Source: Bradyrhizobium sp. CB1717
GTDB lineage: Bacteria > Pseudomonadota > Alphaproteobacteria > Rhizobiales > Xanthobacteraceae
DNA length: 64,000 nucleotides
Direction of reading: 5' to 3'
NCBI RefSeq assembly: GCF_029714325.1
Contig: NZ_CP121666.1
Location: 2,480,001 to 2,544,000 of the forward strand
Positions within the stretch are counted from its first letter, which is position 1; every line of letters begins with the position of its first letter. Below are positions 8,386-15,866 of the stretch, piece after piece. Under the pieces are notes generated by a model. It saw only the letters and a program-made list of their open reading frames with translations, was not told the origin of the DNA and searched no databases. Made by a program: the position numbers and the translations under genes.

Positions 8386-9174
8386 GTGGAGATCACCGGC
8401 AAGACCAAGATCATGTTCGTGTTGGCGGACCCGATCGACCATGTCCGCGCAAGCGCCGTCTTGAATGCCTATTTTCAGTCGATCGGCGATGACGTGGCGG
8501 TGTCGCCGCTCCATGTGTTGCCGGCCGATCTGGGAGCCGTTCTCGCGAGCATCAGGCGCATGCGCAATGTGGTCGGCTTTGGTGTCACGATCCCGCACAA
8601 GACATGTGTGATCGAGCATCTGGATGAGACGACACCCGCGGCGGCGCTCATCGGCGCCGTCAATTTTGTCAAGCGAACGGCGGACGGACGCCTCATCGGT
8701 GACAATCTTGACGCGCGGGGTTTTGTGACCAGCCTCGCACAGCATCAGATTGCCGTGCGCGGCCGGAAAGTGCTGCAGGTCGGAGCAGGCGGTGCGGGGC
8801 GTGCAACCGCCTTCGGTCTGGCTGAGGCCGGCGCGCGCGAACTGACCATCATGAACCGGGATGGAGCGAAGGCGCACGCGCTCGCCGAGGCGGTATCGCA
8901 GCGTTACCCGGAGACGAAGGTCAGCGCCGGGCACGCGGAGGCGCGCGCCTTCGATCTCGTCGTCAACACGACGTCGCTCGGCATGAAGGCGGATGATCCA
9001 CTGCCGCTGGATATCGAGGGGGTGGGGCCTGACACCGCCGTCAGCGACATTATCGTCACCCCCGAGGTGACCCGGCTTCTGGCGCGGGCCGCCGCCCAGG
9101 GCGCGAAAACCGTCGGCGGAAAGCCGATGCTCGACGCGCAAATGGCCCTTGTCGCGCGCTTTATTGCGCGTTAG
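8386..9174 (+). CDS. Shikimate dehydrogenase-like protein (AroE family) with altered substrate pocket
   Basis: This 262-residue protein has the AroE layout: an N-terminal substrate domain with VTIPHK (catalytic Lys72) and GAVN (Asn93), then Asp109 in GDNLDARGF, and a Rossmann domain with GAGGAG (133-138) and NTTSLGM. Compared with E. coli AroE, the two serines that bind shikimate (PIAHSKS) are replaced in PIDHVRA (Val20 and Ala22), and the Thr before the catalytic Asp is Leu108. So it is probably an NAD(P) dehydrogenase for another hydroxy acid, not a shikimate biosynthesis enzyme. The start is GTG with GAGGAG seven bases upstream. It is the last gene of the kinase operon. Confidence 0.88.
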   Translation: MEITGKTKIMFVLADPIDHVRASAVLNAYFQSIGDDVAVSPLHVLPADLGAVLASIRRMRNVVGFGVTIPHKTCVIEHLDETTPAAALIGAVNFVKRTADGRLIGDNLDARGFVTSLAQHQIAVRGRKVLQVGAGGAGRATAFGLAEAGARELTIMNRDGAKAHALAEAVSQRYPETKVSAGHAEARAFDLVVNTTSLGMKADDPLPLDIEGVGPDTAVSDIIVTPEVTRLLARAAAQGAKTVGGKPMLDAQMALVARFIAR

Positions 9175-9176
9175 CC

Positions 9177-9186
9177 TGATATATCA
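9177..9186. promoter_or_regulatory. TGATATATCA operator (copy 2)
   Basis: The palindromic decamer TGATATATCA lies two bases after the AroE-like stop codon and about 85 bp before the ABC ATPase start. An AT-rich half site (AATATTATAT) follows directly. Its position suits control of the long ABC/DMFase/transketolase operon that begins here. Confidence 0.65.
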
Positions 9187-9271
9187 AATATTATATCGAG
9201 AATGGTCGCGGTCGAAGTCCCCGGCATAAACCATGGGGACATTGTCCTCCTGGGGCGTACCGGACGGAAAG

Positions 9272-10405
9272 ATGGGGAACGAGATCTTCGTGAAGCCTGT
9301 ATCGACCACATCAGCAACAGCGGGAGCGTCCATCCGCATCAGCCGCCTGGAGAAGCGCTTCGGCCCGGTTTTCGCCGTCGACGGCGTGAATCTGGATATC
9401 GCCGCCGGCGAGTTCATTGCTTTGCTCGGACCATCCGGCTCCGGCAAGACCACTATCCTGATGAGCGTTGCCGGCTTCGAGTTTCCGACCAGCGGGACCA
9501 TCCAGGTGGATTCCGAAGACCTCACCTACGTGCCCTCGAACAGGCGCAACCTGGGAATGGTCTTCCAGAACTACACGCTGTTCCCGCATATGACGATTCT
9601 CGACAACGTCGCCTTTCCCCTGAAGATGCGCGGGCTGCCGAAGGCCGAGCGTCATGCGCGCGCCGAGGCCGCGCTCGCGACGGTGCGTCTGGGCGGTTAC
9701 GGAAGCCGCCGTCCCAACGAGCTCTCAGGTGGCCAGCAGCAGCGCGTGGCTCTGGCGCGCGCGATTGTCTATCAGCCGCGCGTTCTGCTGATGGACGAGC
9801 CGCTCAGCGCACTCGACAAGAATCTGCGTGAGGACATGCAGCTCGAGATCAAGCGTCTGCATGCCGAGCTCGGCATTACGGTCATCTTCGTCACTCACGA
9901 CCAGAGTGAGGCCCTGACCATGGCGGATCGAATCGCCGTGCTGAAGGACGGCAAGATCCAGCAGATCGGGCCGGCACGCGAGCTCTACGAAAGACCCGCC
10001 AATCTCTTCACCGCCGGATTCGTCGGCGAGATGAATTTCGTCGACGTCACCGTCGAAAGCGTCGGCGACCTCGTCTCGGTGAGGCTGCCATGGGGGGAGA
10101 CGTGGCAACTGCCGGCGACGGCGGCGGTCGATGCGGCGACAGTCGGGGAAGCGGCGGTGATGGCCGTGAGGCCCGAGCGGTTACGGCTCGGCACCGGTGC
10201 CGCAGGGCAGGTCGTTAAGGTCACGCTGAGCGACATCGTCTATGCGGGGGCAGCCATGCTCTTTATCGGCCGCCTGCCGGATGGCACCGAGCTCCGCGCG
10301 CGAATCCCCGGTGCCTCGCAGCTCGACGCGTTGGCTCCCGGCGACGTTGCCACTTTTACCGTTCCCGGAGACGCGATCCTGCTTTACCGAGGAACTCGGC
10401 GATGA
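9272..10405 (+). CDS. ABC transporter ATPase, spermidine/putrescine type (PotA-like)
   Basis: This protein of about 377 residues powers import by the following permeases. It shows Walker A (LLGPSGSGKTT), the Q-loop (GMVFQNYTLFPHM), the signature LSGGQQQR, Walker B (VLLMDEPLSALD) and the H-loop (FVTHDQSEA), then a C-terminal TOBE-like region (AVRPERLRL). An in-frame ATG at 9233 is also possible; I chose 9272 because a weak purine stretch precedes it. It overlaps the first permease gene by four bases. The family imports polyamines, but close relatives import other amines, phosphonates or opine-like compounds. Confidence 0.92.
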   Translation: MGNEIFVKPVSTTSATAGASIRISRLEKRFGPVFAVDGVNLDIAAGEFIALLGPSGSGKTTILMSVAGFEFPTSGTIQVDSEDLTYVPSNRRNLGMVFQNYTLFPHMTILDNVAFPLKMRGLPKAERHARAEAALATVRLGGYGSRRPNELSGGQQQRVALARAIVYQPRVLLMDEPLSALDKNLREDMQLEIKRLHAELGITVIFVTHDQSEALTMADRIAVLKDGKIQQIGPARELYERPANLFTAGFVGEMNFVDVTVESVGDLVSVRLPWGETWQLPATAAVDAATVGEAAVMAVRPERLRLGTGAAGQVVKVTLSDIVYAGAAMLFIGRLPDGTELRARIPGASQLDALAPGDVATFTVPGDAILLYRGTRR

Positions 10406-11280
10406 CGAAGGCGGTGCGATCGCGGTTCTGGCACTCCGATGGCCGCAGGCTGAGCGGCCTGTCGACACTGCTGTTGCTGCTGCCGTTCTTCGCCGTCATC
10501 GCCTTCGTCTTCATCTATCCGATCGCGCAGCTCCTCGTGATCAGCTTCATCGAGCCGCATCCCACCCTGGACAACTATGCCCGCGTCATCGACAACCCGG
10601 TTCACGCGCGCGTCCTGATGCGCACACTCTGGACCGCCGCGCTGGTGACAGCCCTGTCCGTGGTTCTCGGCTTTCCGGTGGCCTACTATATGAGCCGGGC
10701 GAGGGGCGCGCTCGCCGCCTTTGTAGCGGTCTGCGTGATCCTGCCGCTCTGGTCCAGCGTATTGGTGCGCACCGCTGCCTGGTCTTTCCTCTTCCAGCGC
10801 AACGGACTGATCAACTCGGCGCTGATGGCCCTCGGCCTGACCTCGGAGCCGTTCAAGCTGCTCTATACCCAGAGTGCGGTGGTCATCGCCATGACCCACG
10901 TGCTGCTGCCGTTCATGGTCCTGCCGATCTACGGCGCCTTGCGCAGCATTCCGAACGATTATGCGCGGGCGGCTGCCGTGCTCGGCGCGTCGCGCCTGCG
11001 CACCTTTCTCGAAGTCATCCTTCCATTGAGCCTGCCTGGCGTCGTTTCCGGCTCGCTGCTGGTGTTTCTCACCGCGCTCGGTTTTTTCATCACGCCCGCA
11101 CTTCTCGGCTCGCCGCAGGAGATGATGATCTCGACCCTCGTGTCAAAGCAGATCCGCGAGGTCCTGGACTGGCCATTCGCCGCCGCACTGGTGGGGGTGC
11201 TGACGGCCTTCGTGACATTGCTGGCGATCGTGTTCAGCAAGACGTTGCGTTTCGACCGGCTGATGGGGGGCGCCTCGTGA
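10402..11280 (+). CDS. ABC transporter permease (PotB-like)
   Basis: This 292-residue inner-membrane protein has about six membrane helices and the ABC permease EAA-type loop (ARAAAVLGASRLRTFLEVILPLS). It begins with a short basic cytoplasmic tail and a hydrophobic helix (LLLLLPFFAVIAFVFIYPIA) typical of PotB. It should pair with the permease coded directly after it. The ATG overlaps the stop codon of the ATPase gene, and its own stop overlaps the next start. Confidence 0.92.
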   Translation: MTKAVRSRFWHSDGRRLSGLSTLLLLLPFFAVIAFVFIYPIAQLLVISFIEPHPTLDNYARVIDNPVHARVLMRTLWTAALVTALSVVLGFPVAYYMSRARGALAAFVAVCVILPLWSSVLVRTAAWSFLFQRNGLINSALMALGLTSEPFKLLYTQSAVVIAMTHVLLPFMVLPIYGALRSIPNDYARAAAVLGASRLRTFLEVILPLSLPGVVSGSLLVFLTALGFFITPALLGSPQEMMISTLVSKQIREVLDWPFAAALVGVLTAFVTLLAIVFSKTLRFDRLMGGAS

Positions 11281-12083
11281 AACCGCCGACCGATCGAGGG
11301 TCCCTCGTACTGGGCGCCTATGTCTATGCAGTCCTGGCGTTCATCATCGTGCCGCTGGTCATCGTCATTCCAATGTCGTTCAGCCAGAACGACTACCTGG
11401 CTTTCCCGCCGACAGGTTTCACCCTGAAATGGTACGCCGAGTATTTCGACAGCAGGCAGTGGCGTGCGGCTACCTGGCTCAGCGTGCAGGTGGCGTTTCT
11501 GACTGCAATCTGCGCTTCGCTGATCGGAACCGCGGCCACCTACGCCATGGTCCGAGGTCGCAGTCGGCTCGTGACCATGTTCCAGATACTCTTGATCGGG
11601 CCGATCATCGTGCCGCACATCGCGCTCGCCGTCGGTCTCTATCTGTTTTTCCAGACGATCGGTCTCTCCGGAACCGTTCCCGGCTTCGTGCTCGCACATA
11701 CGGTCCTGACGCTGCCGTTCGTCGTGTTCACGATGGCGGCGGCTCTGGGCAAGGTCGACGCCAATCTTGAAGCGGCGGCAATGAGCTGTGGTGCGACGCG
11801 ATTTCAGGCCTTTCGCTTCGTGACGCTGCCGCTGGTCCTGCCGAGTCTCGCGAGCGGTGCGCTGTTTGCCTTCATCATCTCCTTCGACGAACCCGTCGTG
11901 TCGTTCTTCCTGTCCGGCATACGCCAGAAGACGCTGCCGCGCCGAATGTTCGAGGACATCGAGCAGAACCTGACGCCGGTCATTCCCGCGATCGCGACGC
12001 TGCTGATCGTCCTGTCCATCGCGATCTTGCTCGGGGGCCATGCCCTCAGGTCCCGCAGCAAGACCCAGTCAAGCGCCGGGTGA
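11277..12083 (+). CDS. ABC transporter permease (PotC-like)
   Basis: This 268-residue inner-membrane protein has a PotC-type N-terminus (IVPLVIVIPMSFSQNDYLAFPP, then FTLKWYAEYF), six predicted helices and the EAA-type loop (LEAAAMSCGATRFQAFRFVTLPL). The start is GTG overlapping the previous stop codon (GTGA); the frame is open further upstream but that part is a shadow of the first permease. It completes the transmembrane pore of the importer. Confidence 0.9.
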   Translation: MKPPTDRGSLVLGAYVYAVLAFIIVPLVIVIPMSFSQNDYLAFPPTGFTLKWYAEYFDSRQWRAATWLSVQVAFLTAICASLIGTAATYAMVRGRSRLVTMFQILLIGPIIVPHIALAVGLYLFFQTIGLSGTVPGFVLAHTVLTLPFVVFTMAAALGKVDANLEAAAMSCGATRFQAFRFVTLPLVLPSLASGALFAFIISFDEPVVSFFLSGIRQKTLPRRMFEDIEQNLTPVIPAIATLLIVLSIAILLGGHALRSRSKTQSSAG

Positions 12084-12105
12084 AAGCCCCAAGAGGAGAA
12101 CGTCG

Positions 12106-13173
12106 ATGTCGAAGAAGACCTGGAAGCGAACCTCAGCACTTCTTGCTCTGATCTCCACCCTTTCCGTAACATTGCCGGCTGCCGCTCAAAAGCTCGAAGA
12201 CCAGCTCGTGATTGCCACGACGGGTGGCCTGATGGGCAACACGCTGGCGAAGTACTTCTATGAGCCCTTCAACAAGGCGAAGAACGTCGAGGTCGTCCCT
12301 GTCGCTATCGAAGTCCCCGACCAGTGGGCGCGTGCCAAGGCGATGCAGCGAACCGGCAAGATCGAGTTCGATATCGTCACGGCCACCGGTCCCGACCTGG
12401 TCGGGCGCACCGACATGCTCGAGAAGATCGATTGTGCGAAGCTGCCGAGCGTCCAGAAGTTCGGTGTCTCCGATGCTTGCCAACCCTATGGCGTCGCCCG
12501 CACCACCGGCGGCATGCTGATCACCTACAATACGGATGCGTTCAAGGACAAGGCGCCGAAGACATGGGCCGACTTCTGGGACGTCAAGCAATTCCCGGGG
12601 CCGCGCGGCCTGCCCGACACCGGCGACAGCGATTGGTGGGTTCCCGCGGCCGCGCTGCTCGCTGACGGCGTCAAGCCGGAGCAGCTCTTCCCGCTCGATC
12701 TCGATCGCGCCTACAAGAAATTGAACGAGATTCGTCCGAATGTCTCGGTCTGGTGGAAGACGGGCGATCAGGTGCAGCAGATCATGCGCAGCCGTGAAGT
12801 GGTCATGGCCATGAGCTATTCGGGTCGTGCGCTCGCCGTCGTGAAGGAAGGGGCGCCGGTCGCCATGTCCTGGGATCAGGCCATTCGCGATACCGGCTAC
12901 ATGGCCGTTCTTAAGGGCGCCCCTGATCTCAACGCCGCCATGGCCTATCTCGACTATTTCTACGCGAACTCCGACGCCCACGTGCCGTTCATGCGCGCGG
13001 TCAACTACGCAACGGCAAGCAAATCGGCCATCGAATTGATGAAGCCGGAAGAGCGCAATCTCTACGCGACCTCGGCGGAGAACTACGCCAAGCTGGTCAA
13101 GCCCGACTTCGCCTGGATCGGCGAGCGCCGCAACGAACTGCGCGAGCGCTGGATGGCCTGGCTGACCCGATAG
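12106..13173 (+). CDS. ABC transporter substrate-binding protein (PotD-like)
   Basis: This 355-residue periplasmic protein has a Sec signal peptide (basic start, then LLALISTLSVTLPAAAQ). Its mature part resembles the polyamine-type binding fold: QLVIATTGGLMGN, FDIVTATGPDLVGR, GGMLITYNTDAFKDKAPKTW and SYSGRALAVVKEGAP. GAGGAGAAC lies just before the ATG at 12106. It should hand the ligand to the permeases at 10402-12083. The negatively charged residues that hold polyamine amines cannot be judged by eye, so the ligand could be a different amine or amide, in line with the dimethylformamidase-like genes that follow. Confidence 0.9.
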   Translation: MSKKTWKRTSALLALISTLSVTLPAAAQKLEDQLVIATTGGLMGNTLAKYFYEPFNKAKNVEVVPVAIEVPDQWARAKAMQRTGKIEFDIVTATGPDLVGRTDMLEKIDCAKLPSVQKFGVSDACQPYGVARTTGGMLITYNTDAFKDKAPKTWADFWDVKQFPGPRGLPDTGDSDWWVPAAALLADGVKPEQLFPLDLDRAYKKLNEIRPNVSVWWKTGDQVQQIMRSREVVMAMSYSGRALAVVKEGAPVAMSWDQAIRDTGYMAVLKGAPDLNAAMAYLDYFYANSDAHVPFMRAVNYATASKSAIELMKPEERNLYATSAENYAKLVKPDFAWIGERRNELRERWMAWLTR

Positions 13174-13222
13174 TTGGCAAAGCGAGCCCATCCGCCTTGC
13201 GGCCAGCACGACGAGGATCACC

Positions 13223-13573
13223 ATGGATCACACCAGTGACCCCAATGCACTGCGCTACGTCATCGATCCGGGCAGGCTCGATCTCGTGGAGGAGTTCCGC
13301 GCGAGCCCGCTCGGTGTGCACAGTCCGGAGCTGCGCAAGCTGCTGGCACGGATGCGGTGGGGCAGGCCGGAGGGGCGGCTCGTCCTCATCGTGCTCGAGG
13401 CCGGTAAGGCGTGGCGGTTGTCGCGTATTCCCGCGCGGCGGGGCGACCCGATGCCCTTTGTCAACGATCGGATCTTTACGTCGCTCGCCGAAGCCGAGTG
13501 GCATGTCTTCAAGCTCCGCTGGCAGGAAATGACCGGCGCGACGCTGCCTGCGGAGGTTTCGGGTGATCTATAG
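13223..13573 (+). CDS. N,N-dimethylformamidase small (alpha) subunit-like protein
   Basis: This 116-residue protein resembles the small subunit of N,N-dimethylformamidase in layout: a helical N-terminal part with NPFG-like ASPLGVHSPEL, a central basic stretch ending in WRLSRIP, and a final helical part with AEAEWHVFKLRW. The identification leans on position, directly before and overlapping the large-subunit gene by 11 bases, and on this pattern from memory. In the known enzyme the small subunit packs on the large one and helps build the active site. It could still be an unrelated small helper protein. Confidence 0.7.
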   Translation: MDHTSDPNALRYVIDPGRLDLVEEFRASPLGVHSPELRKLLARMRWGRPEGRLVLIVLEAGKAWRLSRIPARRGDPMPFVNDRIFTSLAEAEWHVFKLRWQEMTGATLPAEVSGDL

Positions 13574-15866
13574 GACCAACGAATATCTCGGCTATCCGGA
13601 CCGCATCAGCGTTCCGGCCGGCGAGAGCGTCTCCTTTCAGCTGAGCAGCAAGCGGCCAAAGGTGAAGATCGAGGTGCTCAGGCTGCGCTGCGGCGATGTC
13701 GATGCCAATGGTCCGGGCTTCAAATACGAGGTGATGGCGAGCAATATCGACGGCGAACATGCCTGTCGCGATCAGCCAATCCGCCCGGGGTCCAACGGGA
13801 TCATCGAGCATGACGGGGTGCTGGTTCCTTCCGGCGATCACTGGTGTTTCGGCGCCTACGTCCATCCGACCCGCATCGCCGACAACGCCAAGGCCGTCAT
13901 GGGCAATTGGTGCGAGGCCTCAGCGCGCGGTTATGCGCTCGAGCTCGACGAGCAGGGATGTCCGGTTCTGGTGCTTGGTCAGTCGACCGGTGCGCCGGCC
14001 CGCTTCACTCTCGACGTGAAGCTGCGTCAGCGCGTCTGGGCGTTCGTATCGTGCACGCTCGACCTGGCGCAGCGATCGGCGACATTGTCGGTCGTCGTTC
14101 CTGCGGACGGCGTTCGGCCGGTCGTCGCGCGTTCGAAATCGTTCGTTCTACCGCAAGCGCTTGCGCTCGACTCCGGACTGCCGTTCCTGATCGCAGCCCA
14201 TCATCGGAACGACGAGCGGAAATACACGTCTCATTTCGACGGCAAGATCGAGGCGCCGCGGATTTTCGCCCGTCCGCTGGACGCGGAGGCGCTGCGCACA
14301 CTTGACTGCCAGCCGCGGACCGGCGCGACGCATGCTGGTCTCGTCGCCTTCTGGGACTTCTCGGATGGAATCTCGAGCTTGTCCGTCAAGGACCTCTCGC
14401 CGAACTGCCTGCATGGCAGCCTCCGCCAGTTACCTCGCAGGGGCGTCACCGGCTTTCACTGGTCGGGCAGCGTCCATGACTGGCGACTTTCGCCGCACGA
14501 ATATGCCGCGATCCACTTCCACAGCGACGACATCTACGATTGCGGGTGGCAGACGACATGCACCCTCGATGTGCCGGTCGGGTGGCGCTCCGGCGTCTAC
14601 GCACTTCGCCTGACGCCGGCTGGCGACGCTCCTGAGTCGGACTGCGAAAGCTACGTAACCTTCTTCGTGACGCCCAGCAGGACGTCCAGACGTGCCGATC
14701 TCGTGATCGTCGCGTCGGTCGCGACCTATCTGGCGTACGCCAATAGCGCGCTACGTCTCTATCAGGTCCATTTCGAAACCCTGATGGAGCATGTTCTGTG
14801 GTTGCCGCAGGACGACGTCTTCATGCAGGAGAACCCGGAGATCGGTCAGTCGACCTACGACTGTCATGTCGACGGCTCGGGGCGCGCCTATAGCTCCTGG
14901 CTGCGGCCTATCCTCAACATGCGGCCGCGCGGCTACTGGTTCAATCTGATCAACGACACCCACATCCTCGACTGGCTCGAGGAGAAGGGGATCGACTACG
15001 ATCTGATCACCGATGTCGAACTCGACCGCGAAGGCGCGCGGGCCCTTGCACCCTATCGGGTCATGATGACGCCGACCCATCCGGAATATTTCAGCTTCAA
15101 CATGATGAACGCGGTCATGGCGTATCAGAACGCTGGCGGCCGGCATATCTCGATGGGCGGTAACGCGTTCTATTGGCGCTGCGGCTTTCATCCGGCCGCG
15201 CCTGCGGCGCTGGAGGTTCGACGCGGCATGGCCGGGACGCGGACCTGGGAATCGGAGCCGGGAGAGGTGCATCTCGCGGGCACCGGCGAGCCGGGCTCGC
15301 TGTGGCGGCACTCGGGCTTTGCGCCGCAGAAGCTCGTCGGCGTCGGCTTCTCGGCGATGATCAACGACACATGCGGCTACTATCTGCGCACGGTCGACAG
15401 CCAGGACGCGCGCGCCGCCTTCATATTCGAGGGCGTCGGCCGCGACGAGAAGCTCGGCGACTTCGGCTTTCGCTACAATGGTGCGGTCGGCAGCGAGATC
15501 GACCGCTACGATCTCGAACTGGGAACGCCGCCGCACGCGTTGCGGATCGCGACCTCCGAGGGCCTCGGCGCAGGCGCGTTGCCGACGCCGGAAGAGTTTC
15601 GCACCGTGGTCGACGGACTGGACGGTACCCAGAACGCCCTGGTCCGTGCCGACATGGTATTCTTCGAGACCGCCAATGGCGGGGCGGTATTCGCGACCGG
15701 TTCGATTACCTTCGGCATGTCGCTGGGTCACAACAACTACGACAACAACATCAGCGCAATCGCCCTGAACGTCGTGAACCGGTTCCTTGACCCGGCGCCG
15801 TTCGTCATCCCCGCCCATGACCAACGCGCGGAAACGGCCTCGATCAGAGGGGAATCCCATGACTGA
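13563..15866 (+). CDS. N,N-dimethylformamidase large (beta) subunit-like protein
   Basis: This 767-residue protein resembles the large subunit of dimethylformamidase, an amidohydrolase with a mononuclear iron held by two tyrosines and a glutamate. It has an N-terminal sandwich domain with a concanavalin-like part (about residues 100-275, SHFDGKIEAPRIFAR) and a C-terminal amidotransferase-like domain. Candidate iron ligands are Tyr392 (TYLAYAN), Tyr432 (STYDC) and Glu508 (THPEYF); the Tyr392-to-Glu508 spacing is close to that of the known enzyme. The start is GTG with GGAGG six bases upstream. It probably hydrolyses an N-substituted amide imported by the upstream ABC transporter; the natural substrate is unknown. 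Confidence 0.85.
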   Translation: MIYRTNEYLGYPDRISVPAGESVSFQLSSKRPKVKIEVLRLRCGDVDANGPGFKYEVMASNIDGEHACRDQPIRPGSNGIIEHDGVLVPSGDHWCFGAYVHPTRIADNAKAVMGNWCEASARGYALELDEQGCPVLVLGQSTGAPARFTLDVKLRQRVWAFVSCTLDLAQRSATLSVVVPADGVRPVVARSKSFVLPQALALDSGLPFLIAAHHRNDERKYTSHFDGKIEAPRIFARPLDAEALRTLDCQPRTGATHAGLVAFWDFSDGISSLSVKDLSPNCLHGSLRQLPRRGVTGFHWSGSVHDWRLSPHEYAAIHFHSDDIYDCGWQTTCTLDVPVGWRSGVYALRLTPAGDAPESDCESYVTFFVTPSRTSRRADLVIVASVATYLAYANSALRLYQVHFETLMEHVLWLPQDDVFMQENPEIGQSTYDCHVDGSGRAYSSWLRPILNMRPRGYWFNLINDTHILDWLEEKGIDYDLITDVELDREGARALAPYRVMMTPTHPEYFSFNMMNAVMAYQNAGGRHISMGGNAFYWRCGFHPAAPAALEVRRGMAGTRTWESEPGEVHLAGTGEPGSLWRHSGFAPQKLVGVGFSAMINDTCGYYLRTVDSQDARAAFIFEGVGRDEKLGDFGFRYNGAVGSEIDRYDLELGTPPHALRIATSEGLGAGALPTPEEFRTVVDGLDGTQNALVRADMVFFETANGGAVFATGSITFGMSLGHNNYDNNISAIALNVVNRFLDPAPFVIPAHDQRAETASIRGESHD

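Noticed and set aside
7552..9141. Long minus-strand open frame of 529 codons
   Set aside because: It lies opposite the OtnC-like and AroE-like genes, is rich in Arg/His/Asp as antisense frames are, and has no family motifs.
8386..9174. Housekeeping shikimate dehydrogenase AroE
   Set aside because: The key serines for shikimate are missing and no other aromatic pathway gene is nearby.
10242..11276. Upstream part of the long frame ending at 12083
   Set aside because: It covers the ATPase end and the first permease in the wrong frame and has no permease motifs.
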